The notes beneath the pieces were generated by a model. It did no database searches. It saw only the letters and a program-made list of their open reading frames with translations, and had not been told where the DNA came from. Made by a program: the position numbers and the translations under genes. From contig NZ_JAATEO010000001.1 of the NCBI RefSeq assembly GCF_012034245.1, positions 1 to 64,000 of the forward strand: a stretch of DNA of 64,000 bases. Direction: 5' to 3'. The stretch is from Micromonospora thermarum (lineage in GTDB: Bacteria > Actinomycetota > Actinomycetes > Mycobacteriales > Micromonosporaceae). Shown here piece by piece: positions 7,891 to 16,501 of this stretch (positions within the stretch are counted from its first letter, which is position 1; each line of letters starts with the position of its first letter).

Positions 7891-9009
7891 GTGGACAACG
7901 TCGCGCGGCTGCTGAAGGAGAGCTGGACCCTGGTCGAGGAGCACCGGGACCGGCTGAGCGGTCACTTCTACGCCCGGCTGTTCCTGCTCGACCCCGAGCT
8001 GCGCCCGCTCTTCCCGGTGCAGATGACCGGCCAGGGCGACCGCCTGCTGGAAGCGATCATCACGGCCATCCACACCGTGGACGACCCGGAGAGCTTCGAC
8101 GAGTTCCTCCGCTCGCTGGGCCGGGACCACCGCAAGTACCACGTCGACGCGACGCACTACGAGACCATGGGTGTCGCGCTGCTGGACGCGCTGCGCAGCA
8201 CCGCCGGCGACGGCTGGAACCTGGAGTACGACCAGGCCTGGCGGGACGCGTACGCGGCGATCTCGGCGAAGATGCTCGCCGGCGCGGCGGCGGACGACGA
8301 CCCGCCGTTCTGGCACGCCGAGGTGCTCACCCACGAGCGGTACGGGCTGGACACGGCGGTGCTGACCGTCCGCGCCCTGCAGCACCCGCTGCGGTGGAGG
8401 GCGGGCCAGTACGTCAGCGTCGAGGTGCCCCGGTACCACCCGCGGGTGTGGCGCACGTACTCGGTGGCGAACGCGCCGAACGACGACAACGTGCTGGAGT
8501 TCCACGTCCGGACGCCGCAGGGCGCGGGGTGGGTCTCGGGCGCGCTGGTCCGGCGGGTGAAGCCGGGTGAGCTGCTGCGGCTGGCGGCGCCGATGGGGTC
8601 GATGACCCTCGACCGGGCGTCCGAGCGGGACATCCTCTGCGTCGCCGGTGGTGTCGGGCTCGCCCCGGTCAAGGCCCTCGTGGAGGAGCTGGCGAGCTAC
8701 AACCGGACCCGCTGGGTCCACGTCTTCTACGGCGCCCGCACCCGGGACGACCTGTACGGTCTCGCCGGCCTCCAGGATCTGGTGGCCGCCCACCCGTGGC
8801 TGTCGGTGACGCCGGCGTGCAGCGAGGACGACGACTTCGACGGCGAGCTGGGCGACATCTCCGAGGTGGTCGGCCGGTACGGGCCGTGGACGGCGCACGA
8901 CTGCTACATCTCCGGTTCGGCCCCGATGGTCCGGGCCACGCTGCGCGTGCTGGCCGGGGACGACGTGCCGCCGGAGCGCACCCGGTACGACACCTTCGGC
9001 GAGCTGTAG
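7891..9009 (+). CDS. Flavohemoprotein: globin domain fused to FAD/NAD reductase
   Basis: A 372-residue cytosolic protein. Residues 1-135 form a globin domain, with the likely proximal heme His in RDHRKYHV. Then come an FAD-binding beta-barrel with RTYSVANAP and an NAD-binding domain with CVAGGVGLAPVKAL and a C-terminal DTFGEL. Flavohemoproteins oxidise nitric oxide to nitrate using NAD(P)H and O2; this one is probably a nitric oxide dioxygenase, though related actinobacterial proteins are poorly tested. The GTG start follows AGAAGGAG by 9 nt; an in-frame ATG at 7855 is an alternative and would overlap the repeated operator-like motif. A strong pair of hairpins follows the stop. Confidence 0.88.
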   Translation: MDNVARLLKESWTLVEEHRDRLSGHFYARLFLLDPELRPLFPVQMTGQGDRLLEAIITAIHTVDDPESFDEFLRSLGRDHRKYHVDATHYETMGVALLDALRSTAGDGWNLEYDQAWRDAYAAISAKMLAGAAADDDPPFWHAEVLTHERYGLDTAVLTVRALQHPLRWRAGQYVSVEVPRYHPRVWRTYSVANAPNDDNVLEFHVRTPQGAGWVSGALVRRVKPGELLRLAAPMGSMTLDRASERDILCVAGGVGLAPVKALVEELASYNRTRWVHVFYGARTRDDLYGLAGLQDLVAAHPWLSVTPACSEDDDFDGELGDISEVVGRYGPWTAHDCYISGSAPMVRATLRVLAGDDVPPERTRYDTFGEL

Positions 9010-9025
9010 ACATTTCCTCCCCCAA

Positions 9026-9071
9026 GGACCGGGGCGCGTGCCTCCGCCCGCTCGGGCACGCGCCCCGGTCC
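9026..9071. terminator. 17-bp perfect hairpin terminator
   Basis: GGACCGGGGCGCGTGCC and its exact complement are separated by 12 bases, 16 bases after the flavohemoprotein stop. There is no U-tract, as usual for actinobacterial terminators. Confidence 0.75.
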
Positions 9072-9100
9072 CCCCGAAACGGGCGGACCGGCACCGCCCC

Positions 9101-9153
9101 GCACGACCACGTCCGCCCTGCCGTCCTTCCCACCTGGGCGGACGTGGTCGTGC
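9101..9153. terminator. Second perfect hairpin, 18-bp arms
   Basis: GCACGACCACGTCCGCCC and its exact complement, with a 17-base loop. It lies 38 bases before the stop of the convergent deformylase gene, so it probably terminates that transcript, while the first hairpin serves the flavohemoprotein. Confidence 0.75.
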
Positions 9154-9190
9154 CGCCGGGGCTGGACGCGCGGCGACGCGCGAGAGGGCG

Positions 9191-10711
9191 TCAGTAGCGC
9201 CAGGGCTGACCGGAGTAGCGGTACTCCTCGACGGGCACCAGCGGCACGCCGGGTGCCATCCGGTCGACGTAGAGGCGCCCCTCCAGGTGGTCGATCTCGT
9301 GGGCCACGAGCCGGGCCATTCCGTACTCGAACGAGGTGATGATCCGGCCGCCGTCGACATGGGCGTGTTCGACGTCGATCCGCAGCGGGCGGGGCACGAG
9401 GCCCCGGTGGTCGAAGAAGGAGAGGCAGCCCTCGTACTGCTCGTCGACGTCGGGCGACGCGTCGACCACACGGGGGTTGAGCAGGACGACGGGTTCGGCT
9501 CCCCGGTCCGGTGGCCGGACCACGGCGGCGGCCCGCCCGATGCCGAGCTGGGGGGCGGCGATTCCGACACCCTTGCTGAACGGGTGCAGTTCGTCGAGGC
9601 GGAGCAGCGTCCCGGCGAGCCGGTCCACGACGTTGCGGGCCACCTGCTCCTCGCGCGGCAGGTCGAACGGTTGGGTGGGCTGGCGCAGCAGGTCGGCACC
9701 GCGCTGGACGATGCCGAGGCCGCGCATGCGGTCGCTGGGCCGGACGCGGTCGGGCTCGTCCGGGTCCCCGTCGGGCCGGGCGCGGAACCGCCACTGCATC
9801 CGGTAGCGGGCGTTCAGCGGCGGGTCGTCGGTCGCCCAGTCGAAGACCACCCGGTCGCCCGCCTCGCGGCGCGCCACCGGGGTGCGGAGCGGGCCCTCCT
9901 CCGCCGAGAGCGAGGTCTCCGCGCCCCAGACCTGTGGGTCGAGCGCCGCCGGCAGGTCCAGGCGTACGGCGAGGTGCCGCGTCGGCACCCGGACGGCCCG
10001 CTGGAACCAGGGGCCCCACTTGTCCGCTCCGACGTGGTACGCGTACTCGATGGTGGCGCGGTCGCCGGGGTAGAGCGGGAAGCGCCGGTCGGCGTTCTCG
10101 AAGAGGAGCCAGATCTCCTTGAAGGCGTCCCGGTCGTGCTTGGCGCGCCAGTGCATGACCTCGCGTTCGCCCGCGTCCAGCCGGTGCGCCCGCAGTCGCA
10201 GCTCGGCGAAGGTGAGCGGGTGTTCCCGGTGGTGCCGGTTCGATCGGCCCGGGTCGGCGGGGTAGCGGTCGACGGCGACGCGCACGAGGTAGCGGGTGAC
10301 CGGTTCGGTCCCCGCGTTGTACAGCCCCCGCCGGATCACGCACCGGTACACCTCGTCGAGGTAGGTGAGGGTGGCCTGTTCCCGCTCGACGATGAGGCCG
10401 GTGCCGGGCGGGAGCCACTGCCCGGGGATCGGGGACTCCCGGTGGTGGGCCTTGTCACCGCGGGCGTGCCGCAGTTCGTCGTACTCCCGGTAGCGTTGCC
10501 AGATCGCGCCGCTGGCGTCCAGGACGGCTTCCGCTCGGCGGGCGAAGTCCTCCGTGGGGCGGTGTCGCCGCCCCTCGACGTGGCTGACGTACGACGGGTC
10601 GAACCCCATCAGCGTCGCCAGCTGTTTCTTGGACAGTCCCCGCCCGGTCCGGTGACGGGCGAGTTCGGCGGCGAAGGAGTCGGCAGCCCGATCGAGCGGT
10701 GAGGTCGTCAT
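9191..10711 (-). CDS. XRE regulator-peptide deformylase fusion protein
   Basis: A 506-residue protein with three parts. Residues about 16-70 are an XRE-type helix-turn-helix (KKQLATLMGFDPSYVSHVEG). Residues about 100-320 are a middle region I cannot assign, rich in predicted beta strands. The C-terminus is a peptide deformylase with all three signature motifs: GVGIAAPQ (381-388), EGCLS (427-431) and HEIDH (471-475), so the metal-binding Cys and two His are present. Housekeeping deformylase is usually about 170-190 residues with no DNA-binding domain. This protein could be a regulator that uses the deformylase fold as sensor, or an enzyme attached to a DNA-binding module. The ATG has no strong ribosome site. 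Confidence 0.85.
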   Translation of the reverse strand: MTTSPLDRAADSFAAELARHRTGRGLSKKQLATLMGFDPSYVSHVEGRRHRPTEDFARRAEAVLDASGAIWQRYREYDELRHARGDKAHHRESPIPGQWLPPGTGLIVEREQATLTYLDEVYRCVIRRGLYNAGTEPVTRYLVRVAVDRYPADPGRSNRHHREHPLTFAELRLRAHRLDAGEREVMHWRAKHDRDAFKEIWLLFENADRRFPLYPGDRATIEYAYHVGADKWGPWFQRAVRVPTRHLAVRLDLPAALDPQVWGAETSLSAEEGPLRTPVARREAGDRVVFDWATDDPPLNARYRMQWRFRARPDGDPDEPDRVRPSDRMRGLGIVQRGADLLRQPTQPFDLPREEQVARNVVDRLAGTLLRLDELHPFSKGVGIAAPQLGIGRAAAVVRPPDRGAEPVVLLNPRVVDASPDVDEQYEGCLSFFDHRGLVPRPLRIDVEHAHVDGGRIITSFEYGMARLVAHEIDHLEGRLYVDRMAPGVPLVPVEEYRYSGQPWRY

Positions 10712-10922
10712 CAGCTTCCTCGTGGCCGGGAGTATTCAGTTTCACGTTCCGTCGCCGGTCGCGTACACAACTGCCACCTTGTCGACACGTGCCTTGACGC
10801 GCGAGCGACGGGCGTCGATACTCCGGCCGTCGTTTCCCGAGCCGGACGCCGGGTAGAACCCCTGAGCGCGAGCGGGCCGGTCATCCATCCGACTGAGGTG
10901 GGCCTTCCCTTCGCCCGATCGA

Positions 10923-10941
10923 TGTGGTTAGGCTAGCCTTA
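10923..10941. promoter_or_regulatory. Iron box (IdeR/DmdR operator)
   Basis: TGTGGTTAGGCTAGCCTTA matches the 19-bp IdeR/DmdR consensus (TTAGGTTAGGCTAACCTAA) at 15 positions by my count, including the core GGTTAGGCTA. It lies about 40 bp before the FhuF-like gene, so that gene should be repressed in iron-replete cells. Confidence 0.8.
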
Positions 10942-10979
10942 GCTCAGAGACGCGGCGCTTCGGACGGGGGACGAGTCAG

Positions 10980-11768
10980 GTGACAGCGGTCATGCCGGGG
11001 CGGGAGATCGCCGCCACGCTGGCTCCGGTCACCGCCGCCCTGCGTCAGATGTTCGGCACCGACGACGTGCCCGGGCTCGCCCGCGGCCTGCTGGTGGCCG
11101 ACGAGTTCGGTTGGTCCCCCGCGACCGAACTGGTCGACGGCACCCGGCTGCCCGAGTTCCTGCGCGCGGCCACCGCCCGCTGGGGTGGCACCCCGCACGC
11201 CTGCGCCGCGCTCGCGTGGAAGTCGTACAGCTACTGGACGGCGCTGCCGGTGGTGCTGGGCTGGGCCTCCGCCCGGCGGGTGCCCCTGCTGACCCCGGCC
11301 GACGTGCTGATCCACTTCGAGGACCACCGGCCGCTGCTGACGATGGGCCTGCGGCGGTCGACCACGGTCGCCGTCCTGCCGGGCGACCCGCTGGCGCTGG
11401 CCGGCCTGCCCGAGGTGCGGGTCGTGGCCGGCGAGGCGGAACTGCTCCAGGCGCTCCGGGCCTCGCTGCTCGACGCCCACCTGACTCCGATGATCGCGGC
11501 GATCCAGGCCGAGGTGCGGATCGGCACCCGGACGCTGCTCGGCTCGGTGGCCTCCGGCATCGCGCACGGGATCCTCCGCGCCGCCGACAGCCTGCCGGGC
11601 TCCTCGGTCGCGACGATCGACGCCCTGCTCGGCGCGCTCGACCTGCGTGACCTGGTGGACCTGGTCCCCGGCCCGTCCGGCGAGCCGACCGTCCAGCGCC
11701 GCACCTGCTGCCTGGCGTTCACCCTCCCCAACCCCAAGATCTGCCAGGGTTGCTGCGTCCGCCAGTGA
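10980..11768 (+). CDS. FhuF-like (2Fe-2S) ferric-siderophore reductase
   Basis: A 262-residue cytosolic protein resembling FhuF-type ferric reductases, which release iron from imported siderophores. The C-terminus carries the signature cysteines: Cys243-Cys244, Cys255 and Cys258 (CC-x10-C-x2-C, in TCCLAFTLPNPKICQGCC), which bind a 2Fe-2S cluster. An iron box lies just upstream, consistent with iron-starvation control. The GTG start follows GGGGGA by about 9 nt; ATG at 10992 is an alternative. No siderophore biosynthesis or uptake genes are in the window, so it works with a system encoded elsewhere. Confidence 0.85.
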   Translation: MTAVMPGREIAATLAPVTAALRQMFGTDDVPGLARGLLVADEFGWSPATELVDGTRLPEFLRAATARWGGTPHACAALAWKSYSYWTALPVVLGWASARRVPLLTPADVLIHFEDHRPLLTMGLRRSTTVAVLPGDPLALAGLPEVRVVAGEAELLQALRASLLDAHLTPMIAAIQAEVRIGTRTLLGSVASGIAHGILRAADSLPGSSVATIDALLGALDLRDLVDLVPGPSGEPTVQRRTCCLAFTLPNPKICQGCCVRQ

Positions 11769-11787
11769 ACGGCCGCCCGCCGGCCGT
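11769..11787. terminator. Short hairpin between convergent genes
   Basis: ACGGCC and GGCCGT flank a 7-base loop right after the FhuF-like stop codon and at the stop of the convergent membrane-protein gene. It is a weak candidate for a shared terminator. Confidence 0.35.
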
Positions 11788-13607
11788 CAGTCGGTGAGTT
11801 CGCGCACGTCCCAGAGCCAGACACCCCCGGTGTACGTCGGCCGGACCCCGGTCAGCTCGGTCATGCCGCGGCGCAGCGCGTCGGCGTACGGGTGCGGGCC
11901 GAGCACCACCGCCCCGGCCCGCCAGTACCGCAGGTCGTCCACGGCGGCCACCCGGGCCCGCGGGGTGATCGGCGGCACGGCGCCGGTGCGCCGGATCAGG
12001 CCGAAGTAGTCGCTGGTCGGGCGGGGCGGCGCGCCGAACAGGGCCACCCGGTGTCTTCCGGGTCGGGTGTCCGGGCCGAGGAAGTAGCCCCGGGCGATCG
12101 GCATCTCCAGCCCGGTCTCGGCCGACCAGCGCAGCGGGTCGGCGTAATGGGTGTCCGGGAGCGGCAGGGTGACGATGCTGCGCCCGCCCGCCACGTAGGG
12201 GCGCCAGGCGCCGGAGGTGACGAAGGCGGGCGTGGGGTCGAGCCGCACCGCGGGCAGCGGCGTGGGCAGCAGTGGCAGAAGCGCCATCGCCAGCACGGTG
12301 CCGGTGACGAACCGGATCTGCGGTCGGGCGTCCGGGTGCCGGGCGGCGAGCGTACGAACGCGCTGGGCGCCGTAGGCCAGCAGCAGCCCGATGATCGGGG
12401 TGATCGCCAGGGACCAGCGGGTCGGCACCACCGAGTGCAGGATCGGCAGGTTCTCCAGCGCCGCCCAGGGGGCCGGGATGCCCGTACCCCGGCCGTTGAA
12501 CTGGATCTCCCGGCCCAGCGAGAGCACCGCGAACAGCAGCGCCAGCACGGCCAGCCCGCGGACGACGGGGTCGCGCCGCAGCCACCAGACCAGCGCGACG
12601 ACGAGCACCACCAGCGGCCAGCCGAAGAACGCGTTCTCCTCGGTGGGGTTCTTGGCCAGGCCCGTCGCGCTGCGCTGGTCCCCGGCGAGGGACTCCCGGG
12701 AGTACGCGACGAAGGACGCGAGGTCGGTGGAGTAGCCGCGGATGAGGCGGGACAGCCCCTGGTAGGCGCCGGGCCCGAAGAACTGCACGGAGAGGGGGTA
12801 CGCGAGCACGACCAGCGCGACCACGGCGGCGACGCCCAGCCCGGCGACGAAGGGACGGGCCAGCCGGCGCAGCTCGGGCCGGCCGAGTGCCAGGGCGACC
12901 ACGACCACGCCGAGGCCGATCGCGGTCATCAGCAGGATCTCCAGGTTGATGAAGGCCTGCCAGACGATCACCAGGGCGAGCAGTACGCCGTTGCGCAGCC
13001 AGCGTCCCGGCTCACCGAGGCGCAGGGTGCGCCAGATGATCAGCGGCACCACGAACTGCGAGACGATGTTCGGGTGGGCGTTGGCGTGCGAGACCATCGC
13101 CGGGGCGTACGCGCAGAAGGCCGCCCCGAGCCAGGCCGGTCCGCGCGAGCGGAGCAGCACCCGGGAGAGCAGGAAGTACCAGGAGGTCGCGGTGGCGGCC
13201 ATGCCCAGAGTGAGGAAAAGGAGAAAAGACGTTCGCGGACCGGCGAGCAGGGTGACCGGCGTCATCGGTATAGACACGGATAATACGGACGTATTCGCCA
13301 TCAAATTGACGGTGTCCGGAACGTTCATCCGGTCGGACGTGAAGGGATGGACGAACTCGGTCACGACCCGTGCGCCGTGCGCCATCATCCATTCGAACTG
13401 CGACTGGTCGGTGCGGTTGTCGCGGAGCCCTCGGTCCGGGTGGAGCCAGAGCCGGGCGGTCACCCAGAGGGCGAGTGCGACGAAGCTCAGGACCGCGAGC
13501 AGGTCCGCCCGCCGCCCGCGGAGCGGAAACGCGCCCTCGTCGGGCCCTTCCCGCTCGCCCCGGCTCCCGGTAGCGCCGAGGGGTGCGCCCGATTCCGGAG
13601 TAGTCAT
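11787..13607 (-). CDS. Large polytopic membrane protein, GT-C-like
   Basis: A 606-residue protein with about ten to twelve hydrophobic segments, a long first external loop (LWLHPDRGLRDNRTDQSQFEWMM region) and a soluble C-terminal part of about 140 residues. The layout, with acidic residues in the first loop after the first membrane segment, is that of GT-C-type glycosyltransferases and YfhO-like proteins that use lipid-linked sugars at the outer face. I cannot name a substrate. The ATG is followed by a short charged cytoplasmic N-terminus. The divergent methyltransferase gene starts about 210 bp away. Confidence 0.6.
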   Translation of the reverse strand: MTTPESGAPLGATGSRGEREGPDEGAFPLRGRRADLLAVLSFVALALWVTARLWLHPDRGLRDNRTDQSQFEWMMAHGARVVTEFVHPFTSDRMNVPDTVNLMANTSVLSVSIPMTPVTLLAGPRTSFLLFLTLGMAATATSWYFLLSRVLLRSRGPAWLGAAFCAYAPAMVSHANAHPNIVSQFVVPLIIWRTLRLGEPGRWLRNGVLLALVIVWQAFINLEILLMTAIGLGVVVVALALGRPELRRLARPFVAGLGVAAVVALVVLAYPLSVQFFGPGAYQGLSRLIRGYSTDLASFVAYSRESLAGDQRSATGLAKNPTEENAFFGWPLVVLVVALVWWLRRDPVVRGLAVLALLFAVLSLGREIQFNGRGTGIPAPWAALENLPILHSVVPTRWSLAITPIIGLLLAYGAQRVRTLAARHPDARPQIRFVTGTVLAMALLPLLPTPLPAVRLDPTPAFVTSGAWRPYVAGGRSIVTLPLPDTHYADPLRWSAETGLEMPIARGYFLGPDTRPGRHRVALFGAPPRPTSDYFGLIRRTGAVPPITPRARVAAVDDLRYWRAGAVVLGPHPYADALRRGMTELTGVRPTYTGGVWLWDVRELTD

Positions 13608-13818
13608 GACGATTCGTAGAGTAGTCAGGCGATGAGCCTGCCGTGACAGGTTTCGGGGTACTGAGTACTATGTGCCGGGTTCGCCGACCGCCGATCACGT
13701 GCCCGCCCCCCGACCACAATTCGGCCACCCCGGTGCCCCGATTTGTTCTGCCTTCGATGCGGATGATTCACTCTGTCGGTCCAGGCGCGGATCGAGTCAC
13801 ACCGTGAGGAATCGACGC

Positions 13819-14529
13819 ATGGCAGATATCACCGGAGATCAGCGCGTGCAGTCCGAGGTTCTGGAGGGCCTCGCGACCGCCGTGAACCACCGTCGCTGGT
13901 TCGTCGAGCTCGCCCTGCCGTACCTCGGTGACAACCCGATCGAGATCGGCAGCGGTCTCGGTGACTACGCGCTGGAGTGGGCCGAACGGGTGCCGCGCTT
14001 CACCGCCACCGAGGCCGACCCGGACCGGCTGGTCGCGCTCAAGGAGCGGCTCGCCGCCGAGCCGTCCGTCGAGGTGCGCCAGATGCTGCTGCCCCACTCG
14101 GAGCGCGGCGACTACAGCGCGGCCGTGTCGTACAACGTGCTGGAGCACATCGACGACCATGTGGGCGCACTGCGCAGCATGCGCGACCTGGTCCGCCCGG
14201 GCGGAGCGGTGATCATCATCGTGCCGGCCTTCCAGTTCGCGATGAGCCCGGCCGACATCGCCACCGGCCACGTCCGGCGCTACACCAAGAAGACCCTGGC
14301 CGCAGCGATGACCGAGGCCGGCCTCACCGTGGAGAAGATCCACTACGCCAACGCGCTCGGCCTGATCGGCTACTTCATGGCCACCAAGGTCTTCCGGCTG
14401 ATGCCGAAGGAAGGCCCGATGGTCAAGGTGTACGACACCCTGGTCCTCCCAGCGACGAAGGCGGCCGAGCAGCGCATCCGCCCCCCGTTCGGCCAGTCCG
14501 TCTTCGCAGTAGCCCGCACCCCGTCCTGA
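13819..14529 (+). CDS. Class I SAM-dependent methyltransferase
   Basis: A 236-residue cytosolic methyltransferase. Motif I is IEIGSGLGDYA, the acidic residue that contacts SAM ribose is in TATEADPD, and the post-motif SYNVLEHIDD is typical of the Methyltransf_11/23 groups. The C-terminal part has a hydrophobic patch (ANALGLIGYFMATKVF), often seen in enzymes acting near membranes or on lipid-linked or glycan substrates. The ATG follows GAGGA by 9 nt. It is divergent from the large membrane protein and could act with it, but that is only proximity. Confidence 0.8.
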   Translation: MADITGDQRVQSEVLEGLATAVNHRRWFVELALPYLGDNPIEIGSGLGDYALEWAERVPRFTATEADPDRLVALKERLAAEPSVEVRQMLLPHSERGDYSAAVSYNVLEHIDDHVGALRSMRDLVRPGGAVIIIVPAFQFAMSPADIATGHVRRYTKKTLAAAMTEAGLTVEKIHYANALGLIGYFMATKVFRLMPKEGPMVKVYDTLVLPATKAAEQRIRPPFGQSVFAVARTPS

Positions 14530-14557
14530 CCGGGCCCGGGCTCCCTCCCCCCTCCCT

Positions 14558-14631
14558 CGCGATCTTGCACTTTCGGCCCCGGCTACGCGGCTTTTGACAC
14601 GATTTGTCGGGGCAAGAAGTGCAAGATCGCG
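14558..14631. repeat. Palindromic intergenic repeat, copy 1
   Basis: Arms CGCGATCTTGCACTT and its exact complement enclose 44 bases. The interior (with CGCGGCTTT, CACG and GGGCA blocks) is shared with copy 2 at 31859-31941. It sits between the convergent methyltransferase and YbhB-like genes, so it may act as a bidirectional terminator. I associate this sequence with a dispersed Micromonospora repeat. Confidence 0.85.
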
Positions 14632-14646
14632 GGGGTCAGGCGCGGG

Positions 14647-15180
14647 TTACTGCTTGACCTGGTAGGTCGGGCGGATCACCGCGCGGGCCAGGGTGTGGAA
14701 GGCCAGGTTGAAGCCGACGTACGCCGGGGTGGCGTCCGGGGTCACGTCGAGGCGCTCCACGTCCAGGGCGTGCACCGCGAAGACGTACCGGTGCGGACGG
14801 TCACCCGGCGGCGGAGCGGCGCCCCCGTACCCCTGCTCGCCGTAGTCGTTGCGGACGGTGAACCCACCCGCGAGGTCGGCGTCGCTCGCCCCCCGGGGCA
14901 GCTGCGTGACGCTGGCCGGCAGGTTGACCAGCACCCAGTGCCAGAAGCCGCTGCCGGTGGGCGCGTCCGGGTCGAAGCAGGTCACCGCGAAGCCCTTGGT
15001 CTCGGCCGGGAAGTCCGACCAGGCCAGCTGCGGGGAGACGTTGTCACCACCGCCACCGGGGTGGGCGTGGGCCGCGTCCATCGGCTCGCCGTTCTGCACG
15101 TCCTCGCTGGTGAGCGTGAACGACGGAACGGTCGGCAGCAGCTCGTACGGGTCCGGGGCGATCGGACGTTCCAGGGTCAT
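14647..15180 (-). CDS. YbhB/YbcL (Raf kinase inhibitor-like, PEBP) protein
   Basis: A 177-residue soluble protein of the phosphatidylethanolamine-binding family. The anion-binding site motifs are visible: [19 protein letters not shown] and the later [18 protein letters not shown]. Bacterial members have no agreed function. The ATG follows GGAAGGA by about 9 nt; the frame stays open upstream through the tRNA-Ser gene but that part is not coding. The upstream tRNA reads on the same strand. Confidence 0.85.
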   Translation of the reverse strand: MTLERPIAPDPYELLPTVPSFTLTSEDVQNGEPMDAAHAHPGGGGDNVSPQLAWSDFPAETKGFAVTCFDPDAPTGSGFWHWVLVNLPASVTQLPRGASDADLAGGFTVRNDYGEQGYGGAAPPPGDRPHRYVFAVHALDVERLDVTPDATPAYVGFNLAFHTLARAVIRPTYQVKQ

Positions 15181-15276
15181 CGGGACGGATCCTTCCGGTG
15201 AGCGCGATATCTCCTGCGCACCTTCATACCCCGACCGCGCCTCCGAGCGAACCGGAAGCGCCCGCTGGACCCGGTG

Positions 15277-15363
15277 CGGAGGGTGTGGGATTCGAACCCA
15301 CGAGGACGTTGCCGCCCTACCGGTTTTCAAGACCAGCGCCATCGGCCACTAGGCGAACCCTCC
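15277..15363 (-). tRNA. tRNA-Ser (anticodon TGA)
   Basis: A class II tRNA of about 87 nt: acceptor GGAGGGT pairs with ACCCTCC, the anticodon loop CTTGAAA carries TGA (Ser, UCA), a long variable arm is present, and the T arm reads GGGTTCGAATCCC. Confidence 0.95.
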
Positions 15364-15523
15364 CGGCCCGCGCACCCCGTGGGGTACGCGACCGTGCCTA
15401 GTCTGCCACGGCGGCCGGCCGAGCGAACGCGCACGCCCACCCCCGACCGGCGTCCACAGTGGGGCGCGCCGCTTCGCCGGGGATGCGCCGCCGGCCGCCG
15501 AGCCGGTGCGGTAGACAGGGACC

Positions 15524-16501
15524 ATGCGCGCGATCACGATCCCGGAGCCCGGTGGACCCGACGCCCTGGTGTGGGCCGAGGTGCCCGACCCGGAGCCCGG
15601 CCGGGGCGAGGTGATCGTCGACGTGCGCGCCAGCGCGGTGAACCGAGCGGACCTGCTGCAACGGCAGGGGCTCTACCCGCCGCCGCCGGGCGCGCCCGCG
15701 TACCCCGGTCTGGAGTGCTCCGGGGTGGTCAGCGCGACCGGCCCCGACGTGACCGGGTGGGTGGTCGGCCAGGAGGTGTGCGCGCTGCTGGCCGGCGGCG
15801 GGTACGCGGAGCGCGTGGCCGTGCCCGCCGGGCAGCTGCTGCCGGTGCCGGGCGGCGTCGGCCTGGTCGACGTGGCGGCCCTGCCCGAGGTGGCGTGCAC
15901 GGTCTGGTCGAACGTGGTCCAGCTGGCCGGGCTGACGAAGGGGGAGACGCTGCTGGTGCACGGCGGCGGCAGCGGGATCGGCACCTTCGCCATCCAGCTC
16001 GGCTCGGCGCTCGGCGCGACGGTGGTGGCGACCGCCCGGGCGGCGAAGCACGGCCCCCTGCGGGAGCTGGGTGCCGCGCACACGATCGACTACCGCGAGC
16101 AGGACTTCGTCGAGGAGGTCCGGCGCGTCACCGACGGCCGGGGCGCGGACGTCGTCCTCGACATCATGGGCGCCTCCTACCTGGGACGGAACGTCGCCGC
16201 ACTGGCGACCGGAGGCCGGCTCGTGGTGATCGGCATGCAGGGCGGCCGCAAGGGCGAGCTGGACCTCGGCACGCTGCTGGCGAAGCGGGGGACGGTGGCC
16301 GCGACGGCGCTGCGCTCGCGGCCGATCGAGGAGAAGGCGGAGATCGTCCGGGGCGTACGCGAGCAGGTGTGGCCGCTGGTCGAAGAGGGGAAGATCCGTC
16401 CGGTGGTGGACCGCCGGCTGCCCATGGCGGACGCCGCCGCGGCGCACCGCCTGATCGAGTCGAACGAGCACGTCGGCAAGGTGCTGCTGACCGTCCCCTA
16501 G
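15524..16501 (+). CDS. NAD(P)H:quinone oxidoreductase (PIG3-like MDR family)
   Basis: A 325-residue cytosolic medium-chain dehydrogenase without the structural or catalytic zinc residues. The N-terminal GroES-like part has SAVNRADLLQRQG and PGLECSGVV; the Rossmann domain has LVHGGGSGIGTFAIQ for NADPH. This pattern is that of the PIG3/TP53I3-like quinone oxidoreductases. Its stop codon overlaps the stop of convergent soxR in the four bases CTAG. Given SoxR next door, quinone or redox-cycling compounds are plausible substrates, but no SoxR box lies before this gene. Confidence 0.85.
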   Translation: MRAITIPEPGGPDALVWAEVPDPEPGRGEVIVDVRASAVNRADLLQRQGLYPPPPGAPAYPGLECSGVVSATGPDVTGWVVGQEVCALLAGGGYAERVAVPAGQLLPVPGGVGLVDVAALPEVACTVWSNVVQLAGLTKGETLLVHGGGSGIGTFAIQLGSALGATVVATARAAKHGPLRELGAAHTIDYREQDFVEEVRRVTDGRGADVVLDIMGASYLGRNVAALATGGRLVVIGMQGGRKGELDLGTLLAKRGTVAATALRSRPIEEKAEIVRGVREQVWPLVEEGKIRPVVDRRLPMADAAAAHRLIESNEHVGKVLLTVP

